A program made the position numbers and the translations under genes. Below the pieces are notes generated by a model. It searched no databases, was not told where the DNA came from, and saw only the letters and a list, made by a program, of their open reading frames with translations. A stretch of 64,000 nucleotides of DNA from Rhodanobacter glycinis (GTDB lineage: Bacteria; Pseudomonadota; Gammaproteobacteria; Xanthomonadales; Rhodanobacteraceae): contig NZ_RCZB01000003.1 of NCBI RefSeq assembly GCF_006438785.1, positions 62,001-126,000 on the forward strand. The letters are read 5' to 3'. Each line of letters starts with the position of its first letter. Within the stretch, counting starts at the first letter, position 1. Below, in pieces: positions 56,416 to 64,000 of this stretch.

Positions 56416-57699
56416 ATGCAGAACCCCACGTTGTCCTCCACGAAAATCGCGATCGTCGGCCTCGGCTACGTCGGCCTGCCGCTGGCGGTGGAATTCGGCA
56501 GGCACTTCGACACCGTCGGTTTCGACATCCATGCCACCCGCGTCGATGAGCTGCGCGCGGGTCGCGATCACACCATGGAAACGCCGCCCGAAGAACTTGC
56601 CGCTGCCAGCCACCTGCGCTTCAGCACCGACATCGGCGACCTCGCCGGCTGCAACGTCTTCATCGTCACCGTGCCCACGCCCGTCGACGAGGCCAACCGG
56701 CCCGACCTGAGTCCGCTGGAGAGCGCCAGCACCAGCATCGGCACGGTGCTCAAGCGCGGCGACATCGTGATTTACGAGTCCACGGTGTATCCCGGCACCA
56801 CCGAGGAAATCTGCGTACCGGTGCTGGAACAGGTTTCCGGGTTGCGCTTCAACCACGACTTCTATTGCGGCTACAGCCCCGAACGCATCAACCCCGGCGA
56901 CCGCCAGCACCGGCTGCCGACGATCACCAAGATCACCTCTGGCTCCACGCCCGAGGCGGCCGACTTCATCGATGCGCTGTACCGGCGCATCATCACCGCC
57001 GGCACCCACAAGGCCTCCAGCATCAAGGTGGCCGAGGCGGCCAAGGTCATCGAGAACACCCAGCGCGACGTCAACATCGCGCTCGTCAACGAGCTGGCGA
57101 TGATCTTCAACGCGATGGGCATCGACACCCACGACGTGCTGGCCGCCGCCGGCACCAAGTGGAACTTCCTGCCATTCAAGCCGGGCCTGGTCGGTGGTCA
57201 TTGCATCGGAGTCGATCCGTACTACCTCACGCACAAGGCCACCGTGCTGGGCTATCACCCGGAACTGATCCTCGCCGCACGTCGCATCAACAGCCGCATG
57301 GGTCTGTACGTTGCCCACCAGGTGATCCGGCTGATGGCGAACAAGCGCATCCACGTGGTCGGCTCGCGCATCCTCGTGCTGGGCCTTACCTTCAAGGAGG
57401 ATTGCCCCGATCTGCGCAACACGCGCGTGGTGGAGATCGTGCGCGAACTGCAGGCCGCGCACGCCGAAGTCGACGTCCACGATCCGTGGGCCGATGCCGA
57501 CGAAGCCACCCATAAGCTCGGCATCACGCCCATTGCGCAGGTCGAGCAAGGCGTCTACGACGCTGTCGTGCTCGCTGTGGCACACGAGAGGTTTACCCAG
57601 CTGGGCAGCGAGGCAATCCGCCAGTTCGGCCGCGAGTCCTGCGCCATCTTCGACATCAAGAACATGCTGCAGCGGGATGTCGCCGACGGCCGCCTGTGA
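56416..57699 (+). CDS. Nucleotide-sugar dehydrogenase (UDP-HexNAc 6-dehydrogenase, TviB/WbpO-like)
   Basis: 427 residues. NAD-binding IAIVGLGYVGLPLAVEFG (10-27), the central AAKVIENTQRDVNIALVNE, catalytic Cys263 in GGHCIGVDPYYL and the C-terminal domain with GLTFKEDCPDLRNTRV are intact. The IENTQRDVNIAL and PYYLTHKA variants fit the UDP-N-acetylhexosamine dehydrogenase branch (TviB/WbpO) rather than UDP-glucose dehydrogenase. It should make an N-acetylhexosaminuronic acid donor for a surface polysaccharide. No glycosyltransferase or polysaccharide gene is adjacent, so it is a stand-alone member of a pathway encoded elsewhere. Confidence 0.9.
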   Translation: MQNPTLSSTKIAIVGLGYVGLPLAVEFGRHFDTVGFDIHATRVDELRAGRDHTMETPPEELAAASHLRFSTDIGDLAGCNVFIVTVPTPVDEANRPDLSPLESASTSIGTVLKRGDIVIYESTVYPGTTEEICVPVLEQVSGLRFNHDFYCGYSPERINPGDRQHRLPTITKITSGSTPEAADFIDALYRRIITAGTHKASSIKVAEAAKVIENTQRDVNIALVNELAMIFNAMGIDTHDVLAAAGTKWNFLPFKPGLVGGHCIGVDPYYLTHKATVLGYHPELILAARRINSRMGLYVAHQVIRLMANKRIHVVGSRILVLGLTFKEDCPDLRNTRVVEIVRELQAAHAEVDVHDPWADADEATHKLGITPIAQVEQGVYDAVVLAVAHERFTQLGSEAIRQFGRESCAIFDIKNMLQRDVADGRL

Positions 57700-57705
57700 G
57701 TCGGC

Positions 57706-58071
57706 TCAGGCATCGTCCGCGAGATGGATCGCACTGCCTTGCACGCGCACCGCCACCGGGCTCAGGTGCTCGCCGCGGCACGGCCCGGCGACGCACAGAC
57801 CGTCGGTCCGGTTGAAGGTGGCGCCATGCACGGCGCAGATCAGGGTGCCGTTCTTCAGCAGGAACTTGCCGGGCGCATAGTCCAGCCGTCGGCCGGCGTG
57901 CGGACAGACGTTGAGGTAGCCATCCACCTGCTCGCCATGCCGCAACAGGATCACGCTCTCCACTCCATCGGCAAGCATTGCGTCGACCGCAGTGGCGCCG
58001 CCATCGGGAATCTCGTCCAGCCGGCATAGCGCCTGTTCGTCCAGAGGTTCGACCGGGGTAACTGTATCCAT
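57706..58071 (-). CDS. Rieske [2Fe-2S] ferredoxin-like protein
   Basis: 121 residues, one Rieske domain. The cluster ligands are C56-x-H58 (CPHAGR) and C79-x2-H82 (CAVHGATFN). No membrane anchor or catalytic domain is present, so it is a soluble electron carrier of the type linked to oxygenases or to small-molecule modification, partner unknown. It converges with the nucleotide-sugar dehydrogenase gene (6 bases between stops) and is divergent from the small membrane protein gene. Confidence 0.9.
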   Translation of the reverse strand: MDTVTPVEPLDEQALCRLDEIPDGGATAVDAMLADGVESVILLRHGEQVDGYLNVCPHAGRRLDYAPGKFLLKNGTLICAVHGATFNRTDGLCVAGPCRGEHLSPVAVRVQGSAIHLADDA

Positions 58072-58148
58072 CGGCACTTGCCTCGGGGGCTGGACAGCCC
58101 CATGGTTGCGGCGTAAGTCGTTGATTTTACCACACGGATTTTTAACAC

Positions 58149-58424
58149 ATGTACTTCTCCATGCTCTCCATGCGTCGTTCCCGTCATCCGCTGGCCCGTG
58201 CCCTGTCGCTGCTGCTGGGCGTGGCGCTGATCGGCGTGCTGCTGATATTCGGACTGGTGGTGGCAGGTGTGCTGCTGGTTGGCGGCGGCATCGTGCTGGC
58301 CGTGCGTCAGTGGAAGCACAGCCGCGCGCCGGCGGCGTCCGCCGTGCCGAACGCCGCCCATCAGCCGACCGTGCTGGAAGGCGAGTTCGTGGTGATCCAG
58401 CAGGGTCGCCCTGTTCCACACTGA
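58149..58424 (+). CDS. Small membrane protein of unknown function
   Basis: 91 residues. A basic N-terminus (MRRSRHPLARA) precedes one long hydrophobic segment, or two short ones (about 19-52: LSLLLGVALIGVLLIFGLVVAGVLLVGGGIVLAV), and a polar tail (VLEGEFVVIQQGRPVPH). It is divergent from the Rieske gene with 77 bases between starts. I do not recognise the family. Coding is supported by conserved-looking composition, a start and the lack of an overlapping alternative. Confidence 0.6.
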   Translation: MYFSMLSMRRSRHPLARALSLLLGVALIGVLLIFGLVVAGVLLVGGGIVLAVRQWKHSRAPAASAVPNAAHQPTVLEGEFVVIQQGRPVPH

Positions 58425-58531
58425 TCGCAGGATAGCGGCACATCCATCGGTGCGTTCATGACGCGCTCATTCATCGGGACAAGCCAGGCCGCCTTGCGGA
58501 TAATGCGCAATCCCCCATCTGATCTGCCCCC

Positions 58532-59452
58532 ATGTCCGATATCTCTCCCGTTGCCGCGGCTGCATCGCCGCGCAGCCTGACCGATCCCCGCTTGCTGATT
58601 CCGCTGGCGCTGCTCGCGTTGTACGTGATCTGGGGCTCGACCTATTTGGGCATCCGCTATGCGCTGGAAAGCTACCCGCCGTTCCTGCTGGCCGGCGTGC
58701 GCTTCCTGTGCGCCGGCGTGGTGTTGTACGGCTTCCTGCGCTGGCGCGGGATGGCCTCGCCGACCCCGCTGCAATGGCGCAATGCCGCCTTCACAGGCTT
58801 GCTGTTGCTTGGCTTCGGCAACGGGCTGGTGTGTTTCGCCGAAGAGCGGGTGAGTTCCGGCATCGCCGCCGTGGCGGTGGCCAGCATGCCGCTGTTCGCC
58901 GCGCTGTTCTCCGGCATGTACGGCGAGTGGCCGAACCGGCGCGAGAGCATCGGCCTGGCCATCGGCTTTGCCGGCGTGATCGTGCTCAACCTGGGCAGCA
59001 GCCTGTCCGGTTCGCGCCTCGGTGCGCTGGCGCTGCTGGTCGCGGCGATGTGCTGGGCCTTCGGCTCGGCATGGAGCCGGCGTCGGGAAATGCCGCCGGG
59101 GCCGATGAACACGGCCGCGCAGATGCTCTGCGCCAGCGTCGCCCTGCTGCTGGTCGGCTTTGCCACGGGCGAGCACCTGCCCTCGCATCCCACGATTCGC
59201 GCCACGCTGGCGGTGGTCTACCTGGCCGTGTTCGGTTCGATCATTGCGTTCAGCGCGTACCTGTATGTGCTCAAGCACGCCCGTCCTGCGCTGGCGACCA
59301 GCTACGCCTACGTGAACCCGCCGGTGGCCGTGCTGTTCGGCGTGTTGCTGGCCGGCGAACATGTCGGCCCATACGATCTCACCGGCATGGCGATCATCCT
59401 GTTCGGCGTGGCGGTGATCACGCTGGCGAAGCTGAAGCGGAAAGTTTCATAG
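58532..59452 (+). CDS. DMT-superfamily (EamA) exporter, YedA-like
   Basis: 306 residues and ten helices, two EamA repeats. LALYVIWGSTYLGIRYALESYPPFLLAGVRF is the typical YedA/RhtA start, and AYLYVLKHARPALATSYAYVNPPVAVLFGVLLAGE closes the second repeat. The family exports amino acids, metabolites or drugs; the substrate is unknown. It is monocistronic as far as I can see. A palindromic repeat of the same family as that at 34230 follows. Confidence 0.9.
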   Translation: MSDISPVAAAASPRSLTDPRLLIPLALLALYVIWGSTYLGIRYALESYPPFLLAGVRFLCAGVVLYGFLRWRGMASPTPLQWRNAAFTGLLLLGFGNGLVCFAEERVSSGIAAVAVASMPLFAALFSGMYGEWPNRRESIGLAIGFAGVIVLNLGSSLSGSRLGALALLVAAMCWAFGSAWSRRREMPPGPMNTAAQMLCASVALLLVGFATGEHLPSHPTIRATLAVVYLAVFGSIIAFSAYLYVLKHARPALATSYAYVNPPVAVLFGVLLAGEHVGPYDLTGMAIILFGVAVITLAKLKRKVS

Positions 59453-59489
59453 CGCTGCTCTTGCCCACAGGGGGACCTCCTACGGTCGT

Positions 59490-59543
59490 GGGAGCGACTT
59501 CAGTCGCGATGTCTTGATCAAGAGCATCGCGGCTGAAGCCCCC
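59490..59543. repeat. BIME-like double palindrome (second copy)
   Basis: GGGAGCGACTTCAGTCGCGATG (59490-59511; 22 bases, arm palindromic around CTTCAG) is followed by its near-inverse ending CATCGCGGCTGAAGCCCCC (59525-59543). It is the same family as the element at 34230-34300 with changed but compensating bases. It lies between the DMT exporter and the AtoE-like transporter genes. Confidence 0.75.
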
Positions 59544-59637
59544 CAGAGAGGCGACCCCTCGCCCGGATCGACCTTGGTCGGCTTGCTCGTGCGGCCGGTG
59601 GGGCGCGACGATGTCGCGATCACCGGTGGAGAGCAGC

Positions 59638-61050
59638 ATGAACGCATCGCGGGACGGATGGATGGCACGCGCGGCACTGCGCAGCGCGGCATGGTCGGAA
59701 CGCTGGTTTCCCGATGCCTGGGTCTTTGCCGCGCTCGGCGTGATCATCGTGGCATTGGCCGCACTCGCGTTCGGCGCCACGCCCACGGCAGCGGTGAACG
59801 CATTCGGTGACGGCTTCTGGAGCCTGATCCCGTTCACCATGCAGATGGCGTTCGTGGTGATCGGCGGTTACGTGCTGGCGACTGCACCAGTAGTCGCGCG
59901 CTTCATCGACGTGCTGGCGCACGCGCCGCGCACGGGCCGCGGCGCGATCGTCTACGTGGCGCTGGTCAGCATGCTGGCATCGCTGCTGAGCTGGGGCTTC
60001 TCGCTGGTGTTCGGTGGGTTGCTGGTGCGCGCGCTGGCACGGCGCAGCGACCTGCGCATGGATTACCGCGCTGCCGGTGCTGCGGCCTATCTCGGCCTTG
60101 GCGCCATCTGGGCGATGGGGCTGTCGTCATCGGCGGCGCAGTTGCAGGCAAATCCGGCCAGCATGCCGCCGGGCCTGCTGGCGATCACCGGCGTGCTGCC
60201 TTTCAGCGAGACGATCTTCCTGTGGCAGTCGTTCGTGCTGACCGCGGTGCTGATCGCGGTGTCGCTGCTGATCTGCTGGACCACCGCGCCGTCGGATGCT
60301 CGCGCACGCACCGCGCAGGATTTCGATGTGGGCGAGACCTCGACGCCGGCGCTGCCGCCGCGCACGCGCCCCGGCGAATGGCTGGAATACAGCCCGCTGC
60401 TGTCGCTGGCGATCGGCCTGCTGGGCCTGGGCTGGCTCGGCCACGAGTTCGCCAGCAAGCCGGCGATCAGTGCGATCGCCAACCTCAATACCTACAACTT
60501 CCTGTTTCTCACGCTGGGCATCCTGCTGCATTGGCGTCCACGCAGCTTCCTCGATGCAGTGAGTCGCGCGGTGCCCAGCACGTCCGGCGTGCTGATCCAG
60601 TTTCCGCTGTACGGCGGCATCGCCGCCCTGCTCACGCAAGTACCCGGCAGCGGCGGCGTGACGCTGGCGCACCGGCTGTCGAACCTGTTCGTGCATGTCG
60701 CCACCACCGACAGTTTCCCGGCCGTGATGGGCGCGTACTCGGCCGTGCTCGGTTTCTTCGTGCCGTCCGGTGGCGGCAAGTGGCTGGTCGAGGCACCGTA
60801 CGTGATGCAGGCCGCAAACGACCTGCACGTGCATCTGGGCTGGGCGGTGCAGGTGTACAACGCAGCCGAGGCGTTGCCGAACCTGATCAACCCGTTCTGG
60901 ATGCTGCCGCTGCTGGGCGTGCTGGGACTGAAGGCGCGCGACGTGGTCGGCTACACCTTCATGCAGCTGGTGGTGCACGTGCCGCTGGTGCTGGGCATGC
61001 TGTGGCTGCTCGGGATGACGCTGGATTACGTGCCGCCGGTGATGCCGTAG
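59638..61050 (+). CDS. Short-chain fatty acid transporter (AtoE family)
   Basis: 470 residues, about 12 helices. WVFAALGVIIVALAALAFGATP near the start, SWGFSLVFGGLLVRALARR, LGAIWAMGLSSSAAQL and FFVPSGGGKWLVEAPYVM are characteristic of the AtoE/short-chain fatty acid uptake family (TIGR00366). It likely imports acetoacetate or butyrate-type acids. ATG 59638 follows GGAGAG; an upstream frame start at 59611 is possible. No ato catabolic genes adjoin. Confidence 0.88.
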   Translation: MNASRDGWMARAALRSAAWSERWFPDAWVFAALGVIIVALAALAFGATPTAAVNAFGDGFWSLIPFTMQMAFVVIGGYVLATAPVVARFIDVLAHAPRTGRGAIVYVALVSMLASLLSWGFSLVFGGLLVRALARRSDLRMDYRAAGAAAYLGLGAIWAMGLSSSAAQLQANPASMPPGLLAITGVLPFSETIFLWQSFVLTAVLIAVSLLICWTTAPSDARARTAQDFDVGETSTPALPPRTRPGEWLEYSPLLSLAIGLLGLGWLGHEFASKPAISAIANLNTYNFLFLTLGILLHWRPRSFLDAVSRAVPSTSGVLIQFPLYGGIAALLTQVPGSGGVTLAHRLSNLFVHVATTDSFPAVMGAYSAVLGFFVPSGGGKWLVEAPYVMQAANDLHVHLGWAVQVYNAAEALPNLINPFWMLPLLGVLGLKARDVVGYTFMQLVVHVPLVLGMLWLLGMTLDYVPPVMP

Positions 61051-61056
61051 ATGACA

Positions 61057-61086
61057 CGGCGGGAGCGCACGCATGCGCTCCCGCCG
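61057..61086. terminator. Hairpin between converging genes
   Basis: Perfect 13-base arms CGGCGGGAGCGCA (61057-61069) and TGCGCTCCCGCCG (61074-61086) with a CGCA loop. It lies between the AtoE-like gene and the converging ABC permease gene. There is no T-run, so the terminator role is likely but not certain. Confidence 0.7.
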
Positions 61087-61093
61087 ATCGACG

Positions 61094-62368
61094 CTACAGT
61101 TCGCGCAACGCCGTGGTCACCGGCAGCCGCGCCGCGCGAACCGCGGGAAACAGCCCGCCGATGAAGCCGATGGTGAGCGCCCACAGCAGTCCGACCCACA
61201 GCAGCTGGGCGGAAACCCGCAGCTCGAAGCTGAGCTTGCCAACCGAGCCGGCGGCCAGCGTGGACGCGCTGTAACCGTTGAACACCAGCCACGCCAGCAA
61301 GCCACCGATCAGGCCGCCGAGCAGGGCCAGCAGCATGGTTTCCAGCATCACCGCCACCACCACCGGCAGTCCGCGGAAACCGATCGCCCGCAACGTGGCA
61401 ATCTCGCGCGCCCGTGCCGCGACTGCGGCGAACATGCAGTTGAGCGCGCCGAAGATCGCACCGATCGCCATGATCGAGCCGACCACGATGCCGATGATGG
61501 TGAGGAAGCTGCTCATGCCTTCGGACTGCTTGCTGAAATAGTCGAGCGTGGTGCTGACGTCGACCTTCAGTTGCGGATTCGCTTCCAGCGTCGCCTTGAA
61601 CGCATCGAACGCGGCGGGGTCGGCCAGCTTCACGGTGACCGACGCGCGGCTGCTGCCGCGACGGTAAGTGTCGGCCACCACGCCGGCATCGCCCCACACT
61701 TCCGAATCCATCGAGTCGCCGGAGGCGAACACGCCCACCACCGTCCACAGCTGGCTGCCGAGACGGATCTCGTGGCCCGGTTCCAGCCCGGCGAACTGCC
61801 GCGCCGCGCCCTTGCCGACGATCAGCTCGCGCATGCCGGGAGTGAACTTGCGGCCGTCGACGATCTTCAGGTTCGGTCGCACCGCCCAGGCCTGATCGCT
61901 GACGCCACGCAATTGCACGCTGCCCTCTTCGTCGGGCTGGCCGCCCTTGATCGGCAGGTTCGCGGCCACCACCAGCTCGGGCGAGGCAATCGGCTGGCCC
62001 TTCGCGTCCTTGGCGATGCCGGCGGTCTGCGGGATCAAGGTCACGCTGTCATGGTCGAGCACCGACATCACCTCGGAGGCGGACGCACCACGCATCACGA
62101 TGGCGGTGTCGGCGCTGCCGGTCTTGCTCAGCGTCTCGCGGTAGCCATCGCTCATCGCCAGAAGCGCCACCAGCACCGCCACCACGCCGGCGATGCCGAT
62201 CACGATCACGGAGGACATGCCAAGCCGCTGCCGCAGCGTGCTGATGCCGACCGCGGTGACCGACACGGCCTGCCGACCCTGGCGGGTGAGCAGCATCCAG
62301 ATCGCGAGCAGCACCACCGACAGCACCGTGAGTGCAGAGAAAAACAACATCAGGGAATGCAGGAACAT
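61094..62368 (-). CDS. FtsX/MacB-type ABC transporter permease
   Basis: 424 residues. One N-terminal helix, a MacB-like periplasmic domain (about 75-270) and three C-terminal helices around AAVAARAREIATLRAIGFRGLPVVVAVMLETM, the MacB/FtsX loop motif. It is shorter than the permeases at 26-33 kb (single repeat) and belongs to a separate transporter. Its neighbour on the same strand is a second permease gene, 12 bases upstream, followed by the ATPase gene at the window edge. Substrate unknown. Confidence 0.88.
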   Translation of the reverse strand: MFLHSLMLFFSALTVLSVVLLAIWMLLTRQGRQAVSVTAVGISTLRQRLGMSSVIVIGIAGVVAVLVALLAMSDGYRETLSKTGSADTAIVMRGASASEVMSVLDHDSVTLIPQTAGIAKDAKGQPIASPELVVAANLPIKGGQPDEEGSVQLRGVSDQAWAVRPNLKIVDGRKFTPGMRELIVGKGAARQFAGLEPGHEIRLGSQLWTVVGVFASGDSMDSEVWGDAGVVADTYRRGSSRASVTVKLADPAAFDAFKATLEANPQLKVDVSTTLDYFSKQSEGMSSFLTIIGIVVGSIMAIGAIFGALNCMFAAVAARAREIATLRAIGFRGLPVVVAVMLETMLLALLGGLIGGLLAWLVFNGYSASTLAAGSVGKLSFELRVSAQLLWVGLLWALTIGFIGGLFPAVRAARLPVTTALREL

Positions 62369-62379
62369 GGTCGTTCTCC

Positions 62380-63546
62380 TCAGCGCCCAGCCAGTGCGTC
62401 GACGATGTTCAGACGCATCGCGCGCATGGCAGGCAAAGCACCGACCAGCAGGCCGGCGGCGATCATCAACAGCACACCATGCAGCCAGATACCGGCATCC
62501 ACCGGCGCCATGGGTATCGCACCACCCATCGCCGAATGCACGCCACCGACCACCAGCATCGCCAGCGCGAGACCCAGCACGCCGCCGAGCAGCAACAGCA
62601 GCACCGACTCGGCCAGCACCATCGCCAGCACGCTGCGGCTGGAGAAGCCGATCGTCTTCAGCACCGCCAGTTCGGAGGTGCGCTCGCGCACGGCCTGCAT
62701 CATCGTGTTGCCCGACAGCAGCAGCAGGGTGAAGAACACCGCGCCCATGATCGAGGTGACGATCAGGCCGATATCGGCCAGCTGCTTCATCCAGCTGGCG
62801 GTGGCCGCGGCCTCGGTCTGCGTGCGGGTCTCGTGGTCCGAATTGGCCGAGATGGCATCGATCGCCTTGGCCACCCGATCGGCCTGGTTCACGTCGGTGA
62901 CGCGCGTGACGTACCAGCCGACCTGGCCGCGGTTGTACGGCGTGGTCTCGTCGAAGTACTTCCAGTTGAGCAGGAACATCTGGTCGTAGAAACCGCCGGA
63001 CTTCTTGTCCTTCGAGTGCAGGATGCCGACGATGTCGAACGTCCAGTTCTTGCTGCCTTCACGGTTGGGAAAGATCGTCGACTGCATCGGAATCTTGTCG
63101 CCCACCTTCCAGTGGAACCGCTGGGCCAGTTTCTCGCCGACCAGCGCGCCCGTTCGGGTGGTGTCGAACGCCTTGCGCTCCGCCGCGCTCACTTCCATCT
63201 CCGGGTAGAGATCGAGGTAATTCGGCTCGACCGCGAAGCTGAAGACCTGGTTGTGCGGATCCTGGTAGGCGCCGCCGAACCAGTTGGCGTAGGTGACCAT
63301 CTTCACGCCGGGCACCTGCGCGATCTGCGCCTCCAGCGATTGCGGCAGGGTCTGGATGAAGGAAAGCCGGGAACCGGTCTGCAGCCGCTCGGCGCCGTTG
63401 GCGCTGTTTCCGGCCTGGTCGAAGCCGGTGCGTACCGCATCGAGCATGCCGAACAGCAGGAACGCGGCAATGATCGACACCAGCGTGAGTATTGTGCGGG
63501 TCTTGCGCCGGAACAGCGCCGCCCAGATCAGATGAAGGTATTTCAT
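62380..63546 (-). CDS. FtsX/MacB-type ABC transporter permease
   Basis: 388 residues. It begins MKYLHLIWAALFRRKTRTILTLVSIIAAFLLFG, then a MacB-like periplasmic domain (about 45-260), and three final helices with MQAVRERTSELAVLKTIGFSSRSVLAMVLAESVLLLLLGG, the MacB family motif. The partner permease at 61094 and the ATPase make a two-permease, one-ATPase exporter, unlike the operon at 23-36 kb. Confidence 0.9.
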   Translation of the reverse strand: MKYLHLIWAALFRRKTRTILTLVSIIAAFLLFGMLDAVRTGFDQAGNSANGAERLQTGSRLSFIQTLPQSLEAQIAQVPGVKMVTYANWFGGAYQDPHNQVFSFAVEPNYLDLYPEMEVSAAERKAFDTTRTGALVGEKLAQRFHWKVGDKIPMQSTIFPNREGSKNWTFDIVGILHSKDKKSGGFYDQMFLLNWKYFDETTPYNRGQVGWYVTRVTDVNQADRVAKAIDAISANSDHETRTQTEAAATASWMKQLADIGLIVTSIMGAVFFTLLLLSGNTMMQAVRERTSELAVLKTIGFSSRSVLAMVLAESVLLLLLGGVLGLALAMLVVGGVHSAMGGAIPMAPVDAGIWLHGVLLMIAAGLLVGALPAMRAMRLNIVDALAGR

Positions 63547-63556
63547 CGTTGTGTCC

Positions 63557-64000
63557 TCACGCCGTTGCCTGTTCGACCAGGGTGCCCTTGTCCAGATGCA
63601 GCGTGTGGCGGGCGTATTCGGCCGCCTTCGGATCATGCGTGACCATCACGATGGTCTTGCCGTGCTCGCGATTGAGCTGCTGCAACAGCCCGAGCACATC
63701 CTCCGCGGACTGGCGATCGAGATCGCCGGTCGGCTCGTCGCAGACCAGCAGCGTGGGATCGGAAACGATGGCGCGGGCAATCGCCACGCGCTGCTGCTGG
63801 CCGCCGGACAACTCGCTCGGCTTGTGGCTGGCGCGATCGGAAAGGCCGACCAGTTGCAACGCGATGGCCGCATTTTTCCTGCGTTGTGCTGCCGACAGCT
63901 TCGTCAGCAGCAGCGGCAGTTCCACGTTGCGCTGGGCCGACAGCATCGGCATCAGGTTGTAGAACTGGAAGATGAAGCCGACATTCGACGCCCGCCACTT
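63557..64000 (-). CDS. ABC transporter ATP-binding protein, 5' partial
   Basis: 148 codons in view (147 residues and the stop); the N-terminal part with Walker A lies right of the window. Visible parts are the Q-loop ([12 protein letters not shown]), signature [15 protein letters not shown], Walker [14 protein letters not shown] and the H-loop [21 protein letters not shown]. It is the MacB/LolD type and powers the two permeases downstream, 10 bases away. Confidence 0.92.
   Translation of the reverse strand, partial: KWRASNVGFIFQFYNLMPMLSAQRNVELPLLLTKLSAAQRRKNAAIALQLVGLSDRASHKPSELSGGQQQRVAIARAIVSDPTLLVCDEPTGDLDRQSAEDVLGLLQQLNREHGKTIVMVTHDPKAAEYARHTLHLDKGTLVEQATA

Overview
The window is 64 kb of GC-rich, densely coded bacterial chromosome. 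The gene content points to the Xanthomonadales, most likely a Rhodanobacteraceae member (Dyella, Rhodanobacter or Luteibacter type). The main pointers are a Xanthomonas-type T4SS effector with a C-terminal XVIPCD domain beside a VirD4 coupling protein, a cobalamin riboswitch on metE, an SAH riboswitch on ahcY, and several families common in that order (DUF3228, DUF6600, RimB/RimK, TonB receptors with PepSY partners). The taxonomic call is an inference from protein families; no 16S gene is present. I see no prophage, insertion sequence or CRISPR array.

Layout. 1-3.0 kb: the end of a putative bacteria-killing type IV secretion locus (effector, then virD4). 3-10 kb: housekeeping and transport (FAD-linked hydroxyacid dehydrogenase, uracil-DNA glycosylase-like protein, nucleoside symporter, then a Fur-box-controlled TonB receptor overlapping a PepSY membrane protein). 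10-17.1 kb: a TPR-GGDEF diguanylate cyclase, dusB, the riboswitch-controlled metE, and metK. 17.2-20.3 kb: a small accessory island on the minus strand (GSU2403-type nucleotidyltransferase behind a perfect palindrome, a DUF6933 protein, a 62-residue remnant of a type III restriction methyltransferase, and a Fic AMP-transferase). 20.3-23.3 kb: uup, a glutathione transferase and a GIY-YIG protein.

23.3-35.6 kb: one long minus-strand operon encoding a MacAB-like export system with three separate FtsX/MacB-type permeases (two are tandem paralogues), one ATPase and one HlyD adaptor. It is followed by its own NtrC-type regulator and NtrY-type kinase. A good sigma-54 promoter match lies directly before the adaptor gene, which suggests autoregulation. 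35.7-40.3 kb: ppc and ahcY. 40.3-45.9 kb: small redox and detoxification genes (DUF3228, azoR with a divergent MocR regulator, an AhpD-like protein, an SMR exporter), then metF. 46-50.7 kb: ilvE, an OmpR-type two-component pair, the rimB-rimK pair and tRNA-Gly(CCC). 51-64 kb: a FecR/DUF6600 protein, trmB, an SLC13 transporter, a nucleotide-sugar dehydrogenase, a Rieske protein, a DMT exporter, a short-chain fatty acid transporter and a second MacB-type ABC exporter that runs off the right edge.

A unifying theme is the methyl cycle. metE, metK, ahcY and metF all lie within 32 kb, each with a recognisable leader: a B12 riboswitch plus a promoter palindrome (metE), an SAH riboswitch (ahcY), and a shared GATATATAC-bearing inverted repeat (metK and metF). 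The least explained parts are the repeat-bearing T4SS effector and the 17.2-20.3 kb island.
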